Below are positions 30,961 to 39,248 of a stretch of 44,084 nucleotides of DNA, piece by piece. Made by a program: the position numbers and the translations under genes. Position 1 is the stretch's first letter. Each line of letters opens with the position of its first letter. Origin of the DNA: JBEEJZ01 sp046046915 (GTDB lineage Bacteria; Pseudomonadota; Gammaproteobacteria; Burkholderiales; Burkholderiaceae_C); the NCBI GenBank assembly GCA_046046915.1, contig JBJOIT010000027.1, positions 1-44,084 of the forward strand, read 5' to 3'. Below the pieces are notes generated by a model. The model worked only from the letters and a program-made list of their open reading frames with translations, searched no databases and was not told the origin of the DNA.

Positions 30961-31959
30961 TTACAGGCCTTTGGCTTTTTCTGCCCGAACCAGCATCCAC
31001 TTGGCCAAGCCCAACACGATGAAGGTGATCACAAACAGCAGAAAACCCAGCGCAAACAGCGCCGAAATGTGAAAGTCGGCCGCCTCGCCAAACTCGTTGG
31101 CCAGGGTGGAGGCAATCGAGGTTCCAGGTGAAAACAAAGAGGTGGGCATGCGATTGGCATTGCCAATCACAAAGGTGACGGCCATGGTCTCACCCAGCGC
31201 ACGCCCCAGGCCCAGCATGATGCCGCCGATGACACCCTTTTGGGTATACGGGAGCACCACCTTGCGCACCACCTCCCAAGTTGTGCACCCCAGGCCATAT
31301 GCAGATTCACGCAGGATGGGCGGGACAATTTCAAAAACGTCGCGCATCACGGCTGCGACAAAGGGAAGCACCATGAAGGCCAGCACGATGCCCGCGGCCA
31401 AAATACCAAAGCCGTTGGTGCTGCCACCAAACAAGAAGCCAATCAGAGGCATGCCACCCAGCAACTGTTTGAGGGGCACCTGGATGTAATCTGCAAACAG
31501 AGGAGCAAAGACAAACAGACCAAACATGCCATAGATGATGGAAGGCACCGCCGCAAGCAACTCAATAGAGGTGCCCAAAGGCCGACGCAGCCAGGCGGGG
31601 CAGGTTTCGGTCAGAAACAGGGCAATGCCAAAGGCCAGGGGCACAGAGATCAACAAGGCAATGGTGGCACTGGCCAGTGTGCCCACAATGGCCATGGCAG
31701 CACCGAACTCTTCGTTGATGATGTCCCACTCCACCCGCCAAATGAAATTAAGACCGAACTTCTGAAAAGCCGGCCAAGCATTCACAAACAGGGAAATGAT
31801 GATGCCCAACAGAGCAATCAACACCACCAATGAGAAGGCCTGCGTGACACGGTGAAAAAAATAGTCTTGGAGTCGTTGCTTTTTGGCAATCGACACCATG
31901 GTCGGGTTGACCGTTTCAGCAGTCACTGGTTGCTGGCTCATGGTGATTTCCACGCTCAT
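30961..31959 (-). CDS. pstC: phosphate ABC transporter permease PstC
   Basis: A 332-aa inner-membrane permease. The first helix is QAFSLVVLIALLGIIISLFVNAWPAF, and the transport core has GTLASATIALLISVPLAFGIALFL and LLAAVPSIIYGMFGLFVFAP. The EAA loop is PPILRESAYGLGCTTWEVVRKVVLPY, and GLGRALGETMAVTFVIGNA is the PstC signature. ATG 31959 has AGGA upstream; ATG 31941 is an alternative. The gene is separated from pstS by 84 bases holding a long perfect stem-loop (see that entry), which may set the ratio of receptor to permease. Confidence 0.96.
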   Translation of the reverse strand: MSVEITMSQQPVTAETVNPTMVSIAKKQRLQDYFFHRVTQAFSLVVLIALLGIIISLFVNAWPAFQKFGLNFIWRVEWDIINEEFGAAMAIVGTLASATIALLISVPLAFGIALFLTETCPAWLRRPLGTSIELLAAVPSIIYGMFGLFVFAPLFADYIQVPLKQLLGGMPLIGFLFGGSTNGFGILAAGIVLAFMVLPFVAAVMRDVFEIVPPILRESAYGLGCTTWEVVRKVVLPYTQKGVIGGIMLGLGRALGETMAVTFVIGNANRMPTSLFSPGTSIASTLANEFGEAADFHISALFALGFLLFVITFIVLGLAKWMLVRAEKAKGL

Positions 31960-31998
31960 GTTGACTTTCCTGGGGCCTAGCAGGCCCACCGTTGACCA

Positions 31999-32031
31999 AC
32001 ATTTACTGGCCATCAGATGGCCAGTAAATGT
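31999..32031 (-). repeat. perfect 15-bp stem-loop between pstS and pstC
   Basis: ACATTTACTGGCCAT (31999-32013) and ATGGCCAGTAAATGT (32017-32031) are perfect inverted repeats around a 3-nt loop, 12 bases after the pstS stop. No T-run follows in the direction of transcription. It is therefore more likely an mRNA-stabilising stem protecting pstS mRNA, or a partial attenuator, than a full terminator. Confidence 0.8.
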
Positions 32032-32043
32032 CAACACATCACA

Positions 32044-33072
32044 TTATTTCTGGATTTGTGACCAGACTTTGGTACGAATTTGGCTGGTCAGGCTGTCGGG
32101 CAAGGGCACATAGTCGAGGTCTGCAGCCATTTGCTTGCCGCTTTTGAATGCCCAGTCAAAAAACTTGACCGCCTCGGCCGAGGCGGCCTTGTCTGCTGGT
32201 TCCTTGTACATCAGGATGAACGATGCAGTGCTGATAGGCCAGCTCGATGCACCTTTGGCATTGACCATCGACACGCCCATGCCTGGCACGCTGAACCAGT
32301 CTGCGCCCGCGGCAGCGGCTGCAAAGGTCAGGTCATCAGGGCTCACGTACTTGCCGTCTGCGTTTTGCAGCTGCATGAAATTCATGTTGTTTTTCTTCAC
32401 GTAAGCGTACTCAACATAACCCAGCGCACCCTTGACGCGGTTGACGTTAGCAGCAACGCCTTCGTTGCCCTTGCCGCCCACAGACGAGGCAGCAGGCCAC
32501 TTGACAGCAGCACCCTTGCCCACTTTGTCAGCCCACTCTTTGCTCACAGCAGACAGATAGTCGGTGAAGTTAAAGCTGGTGCCCGAGCCATCTGCACGGT
32601 GAACAATGGTGATGGCTTGGTCTGGCAATTTTTTGCCAGGATTCAGGGCCGCCAACTTGGCGTCGTTCCAGTTGCTGATGTTGCCCAGGTACATGTCAGC
32701 AAGCACCGCACCGGTCACACGCAACTCACCGGGCTTGAAACCTTCCAGATTCACCACGGGCACCGTACCGCCGATGATGGCGGGAAACTGCACCATGCCG
32801 TCCTTGTCGAGATCAGCACCAGACACAGGAGCATCGCTTGCACCAAAGGTCACGGTTTTGGCGCGAATCTGCTTCAAGCCACCCGAAGAACCGATGGATT
32901 GGTAATTAAGACCAGTACCCGTTTCCTTTTTGTAGGCTTCAGCCCACTTGGCGTAGATCGGGAAAGGGAAGGTAGCACCGGCACCGGTGATGTCAGCGGC
33001 CATGGCAGCACCGTTGAATGCGACGGTTGCCAAGACTGCGGCAGCAATAGATTTCAGGAAATGACGCTTCAT
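32044..33072 (-). CDS. pstS: periplasmic phosphate-binding protein
   Basis: A 342-aa receptor for the Pst importer. The signal peptide (MKRHFLKSIAAAVLATVAFNG) is cut near residue 25 after AMA. Phosphate-site blocks are ADITGAGATFPFPIYAKWA, YQSIGSSGGLKQI, FGASDAPVSGADL and HRADGSGTSFNFTDYLS. The C-terminus includes FFDWAFKSGKQMAADLDYVPLP. ATG 33072 has GAGG seven bases upstream. A Pho box sits about 50 bases before it. It is the first gene of the pstSCAB-phoUBR run and divergent from ppx. Confidence 0.97.
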   Translation of the reverse strand: MKRHFLKSIAAAVLATVAFNGAAMAADITGAGATFPFPIYAKWAEAYKKETGTGLNYQSIGSSGGLKQIRAKTVTFGASDAPVSGADLDKDGMVQFPAIIGGTVPVVNLEGFKPGELRVTGAVLADMYLGNISNWNDAKLAALNPGKKLPDQAITIVHRADGSGTSFNFTDYLSAVSKEWADKVGKGAAVKWPAASSVGGKGNEGVAANVNRVKGALGYVEYAYVKKNNMNFMQLQNADGKYVSPDDLTFAAAAAGADWFSVPGMGVSMVNAKGASSWPISTASFILMYKEPADKAASAEAVKFFDWAFKSGKQMAADLDYVPLPDSLTSQIRTKVWSQIQK

Positions 33073-33104
33073 CAGAGACCTCTTTGGTTGGTTAGAGCCG
33101 GGCC

Positions 33105-33138
33105 AGTTTATGTTTTATTTATGACATTCACGTGACAT
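33105..33138 (-). promoter_or_regulatory. Pho box and -10 of the pst operon
   Basis: On the minus strand ATGTCAC (33138-33132) and ATGTCAT (33127-33121) are 11 bases apart, matching the PhoB direct-repeat site. Ten bases downstream is the -10-like TAAACT (33110-33105). This is the classic layout of a PhoB-dependent promoter, in which the box replaces the -35. Confidence 0.85.
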
Positions 33139-33224
33139 TTGATGCATTTGCAACATCTCCAACAATCATACGTTTTGACGATGCCCCGGTGTTATCCTGA
33201 CGCAAATTTGTAACTTGGCACGGC

Positions 33225-34730
33225 ATGCAAAACGGCACTTTATTAGCAGCTTTGGACCTGGGCTCCAACAGCTTCAGACTGGAAATTGGACGATTTGAGA
33301 ATGGCCATATTCGCCGCACCGAGTACCTCAAGGAAACGGTGCGGCAAGGCAACGGCCTGGACAGTGAGCGCAATCTGACACCTGAAGCGTTGAAACGTGG
33401 CTGGGACTGCTTGGCGCGCTTTGCCGAGCGCCTGTCAGGCTTTGAACGACACCAGGTGCGTGCAGTTGCAACGCAAACCCTGCGCGAGGCGCGCAACCGG
33501 GATGTGTTTTTGGCGCGTGCGCATGAAATTCTTGGCTTTCCGATCGACGTGATTCCCGGACGAGAGGAAGCGCGTCTGATTTACCAGGGTGTTGCCCATT
33601 TGTTACCTCAATCTGATGAGCGGCGCTTGGTGGTGGACATCGGCGGGCGCTCCACTGAGCTGATCCTTGGCCAGGGTTACCAAGCCCAGATCATGGGCTC
33701 CTATCGACTGGGTAGCGTGGCTTGGTCGATGGCGTATTTCCCTCAAGGTCAGTTCACGGCAGATGCCTTTCGTGTTGCTGGCATTGCCGCGCGTGCTGTG
33801 CTGGACGAGGCCATGCATACCTATCGACGTGACGCCTGGGATGTGGCTTACGGCTCGTCTGGCACGGTAGGCGCAGTTGCGGATGTACTGACGGCCGCAG
33901 GATGGCCTGAAGGGCTGATCACCCGCGAAGGCCTGGACTGGCTCATGGACAAGCTGTTGAAGGCACAGCATGTCGACAGGCTGCGTCTGGATGGCATGAA
34001 AGACGACCGCAAGCTGGTGATCGGCGGCGGTATCAGCGTGTTGCGTGCCGTGTTTGATTTGCTGGGTATCGACCAAATGCAAGCCGCCGACGGCGCCTTG
34101 CGACATGGCGTGCTGTACGACCTGGTTCAGCGTGATCACACGGACACCGACCTGAGGTCTGCATCGGTACAGCAGCTCGCGGGCAAGTTCTGCGTCGACC
34201 CACAGCAGGCGCAACGTGTTCATGCGATTTCTTCCATCATTTTTAAGCAGTTTCGACAAAATGCGACCGTCTCTGCCACAGAGGAGTCGCGACATCAGCG
34301 CAAATTGGGTTGGGCGGCACAACTTCATGAGTTGGGCTGCCATATTTCCGAGAGCAGCCACCACCGACACGGCGCCTACATCCTGGACAACGTGGATGCA
34401 CCAGGCTTTGCCCTTCCTGAGCTGCATCGCCTCAGCCAGCTGGTGCTGGGGCAACGCGGCAAACTAAAAAAATTGGATATCGACTTCTCTGATCTTGTCA
34501 TGGTGCAGCAGCTCGTGGCTCTGCGCCTGGCCGTGCTGCTCTGCCATGCCCGACGTGATCCGGTGGTGACGGGCCTGGAATTTTGTTTCCCGACCAACAG
34601 CCCCCAAACCATACAGATCAAGTACAAAACCGAGTGGGCCAGCACTTATCCACAGTCTGCCTATTTGCTGCGCGAAGAAGCTCTGGCCTGGCAGAAATCG
34701 CCGTGGGGATTGGTTCTGGAAGAAATCTGA
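33225..34730 (+). CDS. ppx: exopolyphosphatase (Ppx/GppA family)
   Basis: A 501-aa ASKHA-fold phosphohydrolase removing terminal phosphates from polyphosphate (and possibly from pppGpp). Motifs: phosphate-1 loop LLAALDLGSNSFRLEIGRFENG, AVATQTLREARN, the catalytic Glu block IPGREEARLIYQGVA, phosphate-2 loop LVVDIGGRSTELILG, and SSGTVGAV. The C-terminal HD-like domain has AAQLHELGCHISESSHHRHGAYIL. Length and the extra C-terminal domain fit Ppx. ATG 33225 is divergent from pstS by 152 bases and shares its intergenic region, but the Pho box there points toward pstS. Confidence 0.94.
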   Translation: MQNGTLLAALDLGSNSFRLEIGRFENGHIRRTEYLKETVRQGNGLDSERNLTPEALKRGWDCLARFAERLSGFERHQVRAVATQTLREARNRDVFLARAHEILGFPIDVIPGREEARLIYQGVAHLLPQSDERRLVVDIGGRSTELILGQGYQAQIMGSYRLGSVAWSMAYFPQGQFTADAFRVAGIAARAVLDEAMHTYRRDAWDVAYGSSGTVGAVADVLTAAGWPEGLITREGLDWLMDKLLKAQHVDRLRLDGMKDDRKLVIGGGISVLRAVFDLLGIDQMQAADGALRHGVLYDLVQRDHTDTDLRSASVQQLAGKFCVDPQQAQRVHAISSIIFKQFRQNATVSATEESRHQRKLGWAAQLHELGCHISESSHHRHGAYILDNVDAPGFALPELHRLSQLVLGQRGKLKKLDIDFSDLVMVQQLVALRLAVLLCHARRDPVVTGLEFCFPTNSPQTIQIKYKTEWASTYPQSAYLLREEALAWQKSPWGLVLEEI

Positions 34731-34766
34731 ACGCCACAAAGGCTTTGATCTGATACTGGCGTACTT

Positions 34767-34783
34767 GATGCCTGTTCGGCATC
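34767..34783. promoter_or_regulatory. palindrome within the promoter region of the Lys/Ala-rich protein gene
   Basis: GATGCC (34767-34772) and GGCATC (34778-34783) form a perfect inverted repeat with a 5-nt loop. It overlaps a possible -35 (TTGATG, 34765-34770) and lies just before a -10-like stretch (TATAAACT, 34786-34793). It could be an operator for the downstream DNA-binding-like protein, or a weak hairpin at the end of ppx. Confidence 0.4.
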
Positions 34784-34823
34784 GATATAAACTGTATATC
34801 TCGTTTATTCAAGGAGATACGCA

Positions 34824-35336
34824 GTGAGCACTTCCAAGTCCCCAGCGAACGTGACAGAAAAGGTCGCCCCTACCCAAGCGGTGGAAACGCAGACAGCGGC
34901 GCCCGCAGCCATTGCCACACCGCCTGTCAAGGTTGTGGCAAAGCGCAAGGTGGCTGTCAAAACAAGCGCCAAAACGAGCGCAGTGGTGGCGAAAGTTGCA
35001 GCCAAACCATCAGCAAAAGCCATGGCAGCGGTCGCGACAGAAACAGGCAAAAAACCGGCGAGCACCACAGCTGCCGCTGCTGCCAAGGTCAAGGCAGATA
35101 AGGCCGCCAAGGAAAAAAAGCCCAAGCTGGTGCGCGACAGTTTCACCATCCCTAAGCTGGAGTACAACGTTATCGATGATTTGAAGCAGCGCTCTGGGAA
35201 ATTGGGCCATGCTGTCAAAAAGAGTGAAATTCTGCGCGCGGGCATCAAGGCATTGGCACGTATGACCGATGCCGGCTTGTTGGCCGCATTGAAAGACGTA
35301 CCAGCCATCAAGACAGGCCGTCCTGCCAAGGACTAA
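34824..35336 (+). CDS. Lys/Ala-rich protein with ribbon-helix-helix-like C-terminus (histone H1-like N-terminus)
   Basis: A 170-aa basic protein. Residues 1-100 are a low-complexity Ala/Lys/Thr/Pro tail with repeated AKTSAK, VAKVAAKPSAK and KADKAAK units, like bacterial H1-like tails and the PhaF/AlgP class. Residues 103-168 form a compact domain: VRDSFTIPKLEYNVIDDLKQR, AVKKSEILRAGIKALA, then DVPAIKTGRPAK, resembling a ribbon-helix-helix DNA binder. The pattern is common in Burkholderiales but uncharacterised as far as I know. GTG 34824 follows AAGGAGATACGCA, a strong site. Lying between ppx and ppk1-sixA, a link to polyphosphate granules or nucleoid packing is conceivable but inferred. Confidence 0.75.
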   Translation: MSTSKSPANVTEKVAPTQAVETQTAAPAAIATPPVKVVAKRKVAVKTSAKTSAVVAKVAAKPSAKAMAAVATETGKKPASTTAAAAAKVKADKAAKEKKPKLVRDSFTIPKLEYNVIDDLKQRSGKLGHAVKKSEILRAGIKALARMTDAGLLAALKDVPAIKTGRPAKD

Positions 35337-35369
35337 GGCACCTTCCCCGTTGCCTGGGTTGGCGGTGGG

Positions 35370-35831
35370 CTACAGCATGTCCGGGGATTGCACCGAAAGC
35401 AGCAGGGTTTGGAGTTGTCCGTCGCGCTCGCGTTGACGCAACCACCAGACTGCACCGCGCTTGATGGTGCATTCTGTCTCCCGCAGGCCCAGCAAATGAG
35501 CAACCGTCCTGCCCAAAGTGGGTTGATGCCCCACAAGCAGCACGGTCCTGTTGCCGGCAGGCCAACGCGCAGCCTGCAGCAGCTCATCCACGGTGCGGTC
35601 AGGTGCCAGCTCTGGCGCCAAACGATAAGGTCGAGCCAAGGCCGCTGCGGTTTGCACGGTTCGTGCAGCGGGGCTCACCAGCACGCGCGCGCCCTGGGGC
35701 AGTTGACGGTCTAGCCACTCTGCCATGCGCTCGGCCTGTTTCTCACCCTTCGCCGTCAAGGTGCGCGCCAAGTCATCGCAACCGGGGCTGGCATCCACCG
35801 CCTGGGCATGCCGCCAAAGCACCAAATCCAT
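35370..35831 (-). CDS. sixA: SixA-type phosphohistidine phosphatase
   Basis: A 153-aa histidine phosphatase-superfamily enzyme. The catalytic His is in MDLVLWRHAQAVD (RHG-like motif, here RHA, as in SixA), the arginine in LVSPAARTVQTA, and the second His in VLLVGHQPTLGRTVAHLLG. E. coli SixA removes phosphate from His of phosphotransfer proteins such as NPr. ATG 35831 lies three bases after the ppk1 stop, so they form an operon and it should share the Pho-controlled promoter. The same pairing with ppk is often seen in Burkholderiales. The substrate here is not known. Confidence 0.88.
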   Translation of the reverse strand: MDLVLWRHAQAVDASPGCDDLARTLTAKGEKQAERMAEWLDRQLPQGARVLVSPAARTVQTAAALARPYRLAPELAPDRTVDELLQAARWPAGNRTVLLVGHQPTLGRTVAHLLGLRETECTIKRGAVWWLRQRERDGQLQTLLLSVQSPDML

Positions 35832-35834
35832 CTT

Positions 35835-37946
35835 TTATTTCCTGTTTGACTGTTCGTTCGCAGCGTAACGCACCATCAAAGCATTTTGCGCACCCGCCGG
35901 GTTGTGAGCTTCTTCGCGGTACAAGCGGGTGTAAGTGCCATTGGCCTGCAGGCACCAGGCGTCTTTGGCGTCGTGCAGATAGGCCACCAGACATTCGTCC
36001 ACAATGCGTTGGCGCTGCACAGGGTCCCGCACAGGCCATGCCAGCTCAACACGACGCATCATGTTGCGGTTCATCCAGTCGGCACTGGACAGGTACAACT
36101 CTTCGTCATCACCGCAACCAAAATAAAACACGCGGGTGTGCTCCAGAAACCGCCCGATCACTGAGCGTACTTTGATGTTGTCGGTCACACCAGGCACCTG
36201 GGCGGGCAGGATGCAGGCGCCACGAACGATCAGGTCTATGCGCACGCCTTGCCGGCCTGCGGCAACCAGAGCCTGCACCAGCATTTCATCTGTGAGCGCG
36301 TTCATTTTGGCCACGATGCGGGCGTATTTACCTTGCGAGGCCGCTTTGCCGAGTGCCTCTATTTTGGAGATCAGTTTGCGGTGCAGTGAAAAGGGTGCCA
36401 GCAACATGCGGCTCAGACGCGGCAAGCGACTTTGGCTGGCCAGATGCACAAACACATGCTCCATGTCCAGCGTCAAGGCGGTGTCTGAGGTCAGGTGGCT
36501 GATGTCGGTATACAGCCTGGCCGTACGGGGGTTGTAGTTACCCGTCGACAAATGCCCATAACGGCGCAACTTGCGGCCTTCGCGCCGCGTGATGAGCATC
36601 ATCTTGGCATGGGTCTTGAGCCCGACCACGCCATAGACCACTTGCGCACCGATGGACTCCAGGCTCTCCGCCCAGTTGATATTGGCTTCCTCGTCAAACC
36701 GGGCCTTCAGTTCCACCACCACGGTCACTTCTTTGCCTCGGCGCACGGCTTCGCGCAGCAGATCCATCAAGGCCGAATCAGATCCCGTGCGATAGATGGT
36801 TTGCTTGATGGCCAGCACATTCGGGTCATTGACCGCCTCGCGCAAGAAGGCCAACACACCGTCAAAGCTCTCAAAAGGCTGGTGGATGAAAACATCGCCC
36901 TGCTGGAGCTGCTGAAAGATGGATAGCCCGACCTTGAGCTGCGATGGGTAGCTGGCCTTGTAAGGCGCAAACGTGAGCGCCTTGTAACGGGGGGCATCGA
37001 GCAAATCGATCAACTGAGTGAGCCTGGCCAGATTGACCGGACCATGTACCCGATAAAGGGCCATGGATGGCAGACCAAATTCTTTTAACAAAAACTGCGC
37101 CAGATAGTCTGAGCAGCCCGCAGACACCTCCAAGCGTACTGCCTCGCCATAGTGGCGATGCGCCAGTCCATGCCGAAGGGCGGTGCGCAAATCTTCTACC
37201 TCATCCTCATCCACCGCCAGATCGGAATGGCGGGTGACCCGAAACTGCGAAAACTGCCCCACCTCGCGCCCCACAAACAGCTCGGACAGGTGGGCCCGAA
37301 TCACGCTGGAGAGCGACACGAACAGACGCTTGGCGCCAGACACCTTGGCGGGCATGGCGATGATGCGTGGCAGTACGCGCGGCACCTTGACGATGGCAAT
37401 GTCGTTCTCGCGCCCAAACGCGTCACGACCACCCAAACGCACAATGAAGTTCAGAGACTTGTTGGCTACCTGCGGAAAGGGATGAGATGGGTCCAGCCCG
37501 ACAGGAATCAGCAAGGGCCGAACTTCGCGCTCGAAATACTGGCGAACCCAGGCACGCTGAGCGCCATTTCGCTCGCCATGAGAAATGATCTTGACGTCGT
37601 GTGTCTCAAAGGCTGGCAACAAGCCTTCGTTGTACAAAGAGTATTGCCGGGCCACCAGGACATGCGCTGCCTGGGCCAAACGCTCAAACGATTCGACCGA
37701 AAAGGTTCCCTTGTGATCCCGGTTGCGATTGGCCTCCAGGTGGGGCGCTACCCGAACCTCAAAAAACTCATCAAGGTTCGATGACACGATGCAGAGGTAG
37801 CGCAAACGCTCCAACAGGGGTACATCAGGGCGCAGTGCCCAATCCAGCACCCTCTCATTGAATGCCAGGATGCTGTGATCCCGATCCAGCAATGCCACGG
37901 TCGTCATGTCTGCGGATGACGATGGCTTACGACGAGAACTGACCAT
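35835..37946 (-). CDS. ppk1: polyphosphate kinase 1
   Basis: A 703-aa enzyme that polymerises ATP gamma-phosphate into polyphosphate. The N-terminal domain opens HSILAFNERVLDWAL and RYLCIVSSNLDEFFEVRVA. The head domain follows (about 120-320). Two PLD-like catalytic domains carry the autophosphorylated His in GLKTHAKMMLITRREG and a second histidine block later. ATP-site blocks include IKQTIYRTGSDSALMDLL, ELKARFDEEANINWAESLE and GHLSTGNYNPRTARLYTD. ATG 37946 (MVSSRRKPSS) is chosen; ATG 37907 is also possible, and neither has a good ribosome site. The frame is open to 38045, but that region contains Pho boxes. Confidence 0.95.
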   Translation of the reverse strand: MVSSRRKPSSSADMTTVALLDRDHSILAFNERVLDWALRPDVPLLERLRYLCIVSSNLDEFFEVRVAPHLEANRNRDHKGTFSVESFERLAQAAHVLVARQYSLYNEGLLPAFETHDVKIISHGERNGAQRAWVRQYFEREVRPLLIPVGLDPSHPFPQVANKSLNFIVRLGGRDAFGRENDIAIVKVPRVLPRIIAMPAKVSGAKRLFVSLSSVIRAHLSELFVGREVGQFSQFRVTRHSDLAVDEDEVEDLRTALRHGLAHRHYGEAVRLEVSAGCSDYLAQFLLKEFGLPSMALYRVHGPVNLARLTQLIDLLDAPRYKALTFAPYKASYPSQLKVGLSIFQQLQQGDVFIHQPFESFDGVLAFLREAVNDPNVLAIKQTIYRTGSDSALMDLLREAVRRGKEVTVVVELKARFDEEANINWAESLESIGAQVVYGVVGLKTHAKMMLITRREGRKLRRYGHLSTGNYNPRTARLYTDISHLTSDTALTLDMEHVFVHLASQSRLPRLSRMLLAPFSLHRKLISKIEALGKAASQGKYARIVAKMNALTDEMLVQALVAAGRQGVRIDLIVRGACILPAQVPGVTDNIKVRSVIGRFLEHTRVFYFGCGDDEELYLSSADWMNRNMMRRVELAWPVRDPVQRQRIVDECLVAYLHDAKDAWCLQANGTYTRLYREEAHNPAGAQNALMVRYAANEQSNRK

Positions 37947-37989
37947 AGTGAGCTTGTCCGTTGATGACGTCTGTTGACGGCGTCTATTT

Positions 37990-38041
37990 GTGACGCATGA
38001 GTGACAGATTGTGGAAATGATTTGTGTCACTTCCGTGACAG
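37990..38041 (-). promoter_or_regulatory. Pho boxes upstream of ppk1
   Basis: On the minus strand CTGTCAC (38007-38001) and GCGTCAC (37996-37990) are 11 bases apart, a good Pho box. Further upstream CTGTCAC (38041-38035) and GTGACAC (38030-38024) are also 11 apart, with CACAAT (38013-38008) ten bases after them as a possible -10. The upstream element is almost identical to one before the olsB operon. PhoB control of ppk1-sixA is likely. Confidence 0.75.
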
Positions 38042-38083
38042 GCACTCACTTCCACCAATCAGCCCCAGCGCACCGGGCAAGCT

Positions 38084-38920
38084 TCATTTGCCAAAGAAAT
38101 GCTTTTTATAGCGCGTCGGAAGGTCGTTGATCCGCATCATCATAGGCAAATCGGCGGTATTGAAATCGGGGTCCCACGCAGGTGCGCCCAGCACGCGGGC
38201 TCCTAGGCGCAAGTAACCCTTGATCAAGGCGGGCGGTTCCACTTGCAAGCTGCTGTCCAGCTGCTCGATAGGCAGTGGCAAGCGCGGGCGCACATGGAAC
38301 TCCACGCCGGCCATATGTGTTTGCTTGACCTGCTGCCAGATGCTGGCCGCGACATCGCCAGAAATAACGCCGTTGTGCAACATGGGAATACTGGCGCAGC
38401 CGATCATGGTGTCGAGCTGGTTGCGCACCATGAACTCGGCAAGGGCACCCCACAAGGCCATGATGACGCCGCCATGTCGGTAGTCGGCGTGCACGCAGCT
38501 ACGCCCCAACTCCACCATGGTGGGGCGCAAGGCGCGCAGACGGACCAGGTCAAATTCAGTGTCGCTGTAAGTGCTGCCCACCCGACGCGCCTGCGCTGGC
38601 GGCAACACGCGGTAGGTACCAACGACTTCGCGGGTTTCTTGGTCACGCACCAGCAGGTGCTCGCAGTAGTCATCAAACAGATCCACGTCGTGGCTGGGAA
38701 CGCTGGTGTCCAGGCGCGCCCCCATCTCTTTGGCAAATACGTTGTACCTCAATCGTTGCGCCGCACGGACTTCATCGTAATGACGTGCCCACGAGACTTC
38801 GATGCCACCCGATAGACCCGCCTGACGTTCGTCTGCGCCCGGTTGACCCATGCGATGAAGTGCCCCCCTGGGCAACGAAATGGAAGATACGGGGAACGTA
38901 GGGTTAGGTAGTTCTTTCAT
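38084..38920 (-). CDS. OlsB-like GNAT N-acyltransferase (ornithine lipid/acyl amino acid synthesis)
   Basis: A 278-aa member of the acyl-ACP-dependent GNAT family (Acetyltransf_5, often mislabelled hemolysin-like) that includes OlsB, which N-acylates ornithine with 3-hydroxyacyl groups. Blocks: EVSWARHYDEVRAAQRLRYNVFAKEMGA near 38, DVDLFDDYCEHLLVRD, VVGTYRVLPPAQARRVG, VELGRSCVHADYRHGGVIMALW and MIGCASIPM. ATG 38920 has AAGGAG seven bases upstream and overlaps the stop of the small upstream frame as ATGA. Ornithine lipids are phosphorus-free and made in phosphate starvation, matching the Pho boxes before the operon. No OlsA partner is in the window, so the exact product is uncertain. Confidence 0.85.
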   Translation of the reverse strand: MKELPNPTFPVSSISLPRGALHRMGQPGADERQAGLSGGIEVSWARHYDEVRAAQRLRYNVFAKEMGARLDTSVPSHDVDLFDDYCEHLLVRDQETREVVGTYRVLPPAQARRVGSTYSDTEFDLVRLRALRPTMVELGRSCVHADYRHGGVIMALWGALAEFMVRNQLDTMIGCASIPMLHNGVISGDVAASIWQQVKQTHMAGVEFHVRPRLPLPIEQLDSSLQVEPPALIKGYLRLGARVLGAPAWDPDFNTADLPMMMRINDLPTRYKKHFFGK

Positions 38921-39150
38921 GATTTGCTCCTTTGATGACGTTTTCCGGACTCGCATACCAAACCATCCAACCAGGGCCGTGAACCTTCCTTGAAGCGCAA
39001 TCCACCCGGACTGTTGGCCATGGCATGCGCTGTGCATCGCAGGATGCGCATGCGTTGCGCTGCGACATCTACGGTCGTTGGAAAGGTCAATGGATTGCGC
39101 TTCAACTGAGGCAGCAAGCCTTGTGTCATCTGGTTTTCGATGGTGTTCAT
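38917..39150 (-). CDS. small basic protein, 77 aa, coupled to the OlsB-like gene
   Basis: An unrecognised 77-residue frame starting MNTIENQMTQGLLPQLKRN, with an Arg/Lys-rich second half ending HQRSKS. No signal peptide, membrane helix or metal motif is seen; there are two Cys. It is supported by context rather than homology. It lies at the correct distance behind a Pho box and -10 (CAAAAT at 39185-39180), and its stop overlaps the OlsB-like start as ATGA, implying translational coupling. The ribosome site before ATG 39150 is weak. It may be a real accessory protein or mainly a coupling leader for the acyltransferase. Confidence 0.55.
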   Translation of the reverse strand: MNTIENQMTQGLLPQLKRNPLTFPTTVDVAAQRMRILRCTAHAMANSPGGLRFKEGSRPWLDGLVCESGKRHQRSKS

Positions 39151-39179
39151 ATGTCTCTGTTTTCTGATTGCCTGCGAGA

Positions 39180-39235
39180 ATTTTGGTGAAAGGACATGAC
39201 GCGTGCGTGTCTTTCGCGTGTCACTTCCATGACAG
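39180..39235 (-). promoter_or_regulatory. four-repeat Pho box and -10 of the olsB operon
   Basis: Minus-strand 7-mers in exact 11-base register: CTGTCAT (39235-39229), GTGACAC (39224-39218), AAGACAC (39213-39207) and GCGTCAT (39202-39196). Ten bases downstream is the -10-like CAAAAT (39185-39180). The first pair is the same element (GTGTCAC-TTCC-RTGACAG on the plus strand) seen upstream of ppk1. Confidence 0.75.
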
Positions 39236-39248
39236 GCGTCGGTGGCTT

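Noticed and set aside
33175..33198. Possible sigma-70 promoter for ppx (TTGACG with TATCCT)
   Set aside because: The spacing of 12 bases is too short for a functional -35/-10 pair.
38024..38041. GTGTCAC-TTCC-GTGACAG considered as a palindromic operator for another regulator
   Set aside because: Its half-sites are in 11-base register and the same element joins clear Pho boxes before olsB, so a PhoB site is simpler, though a second regulator cannot be excluded.
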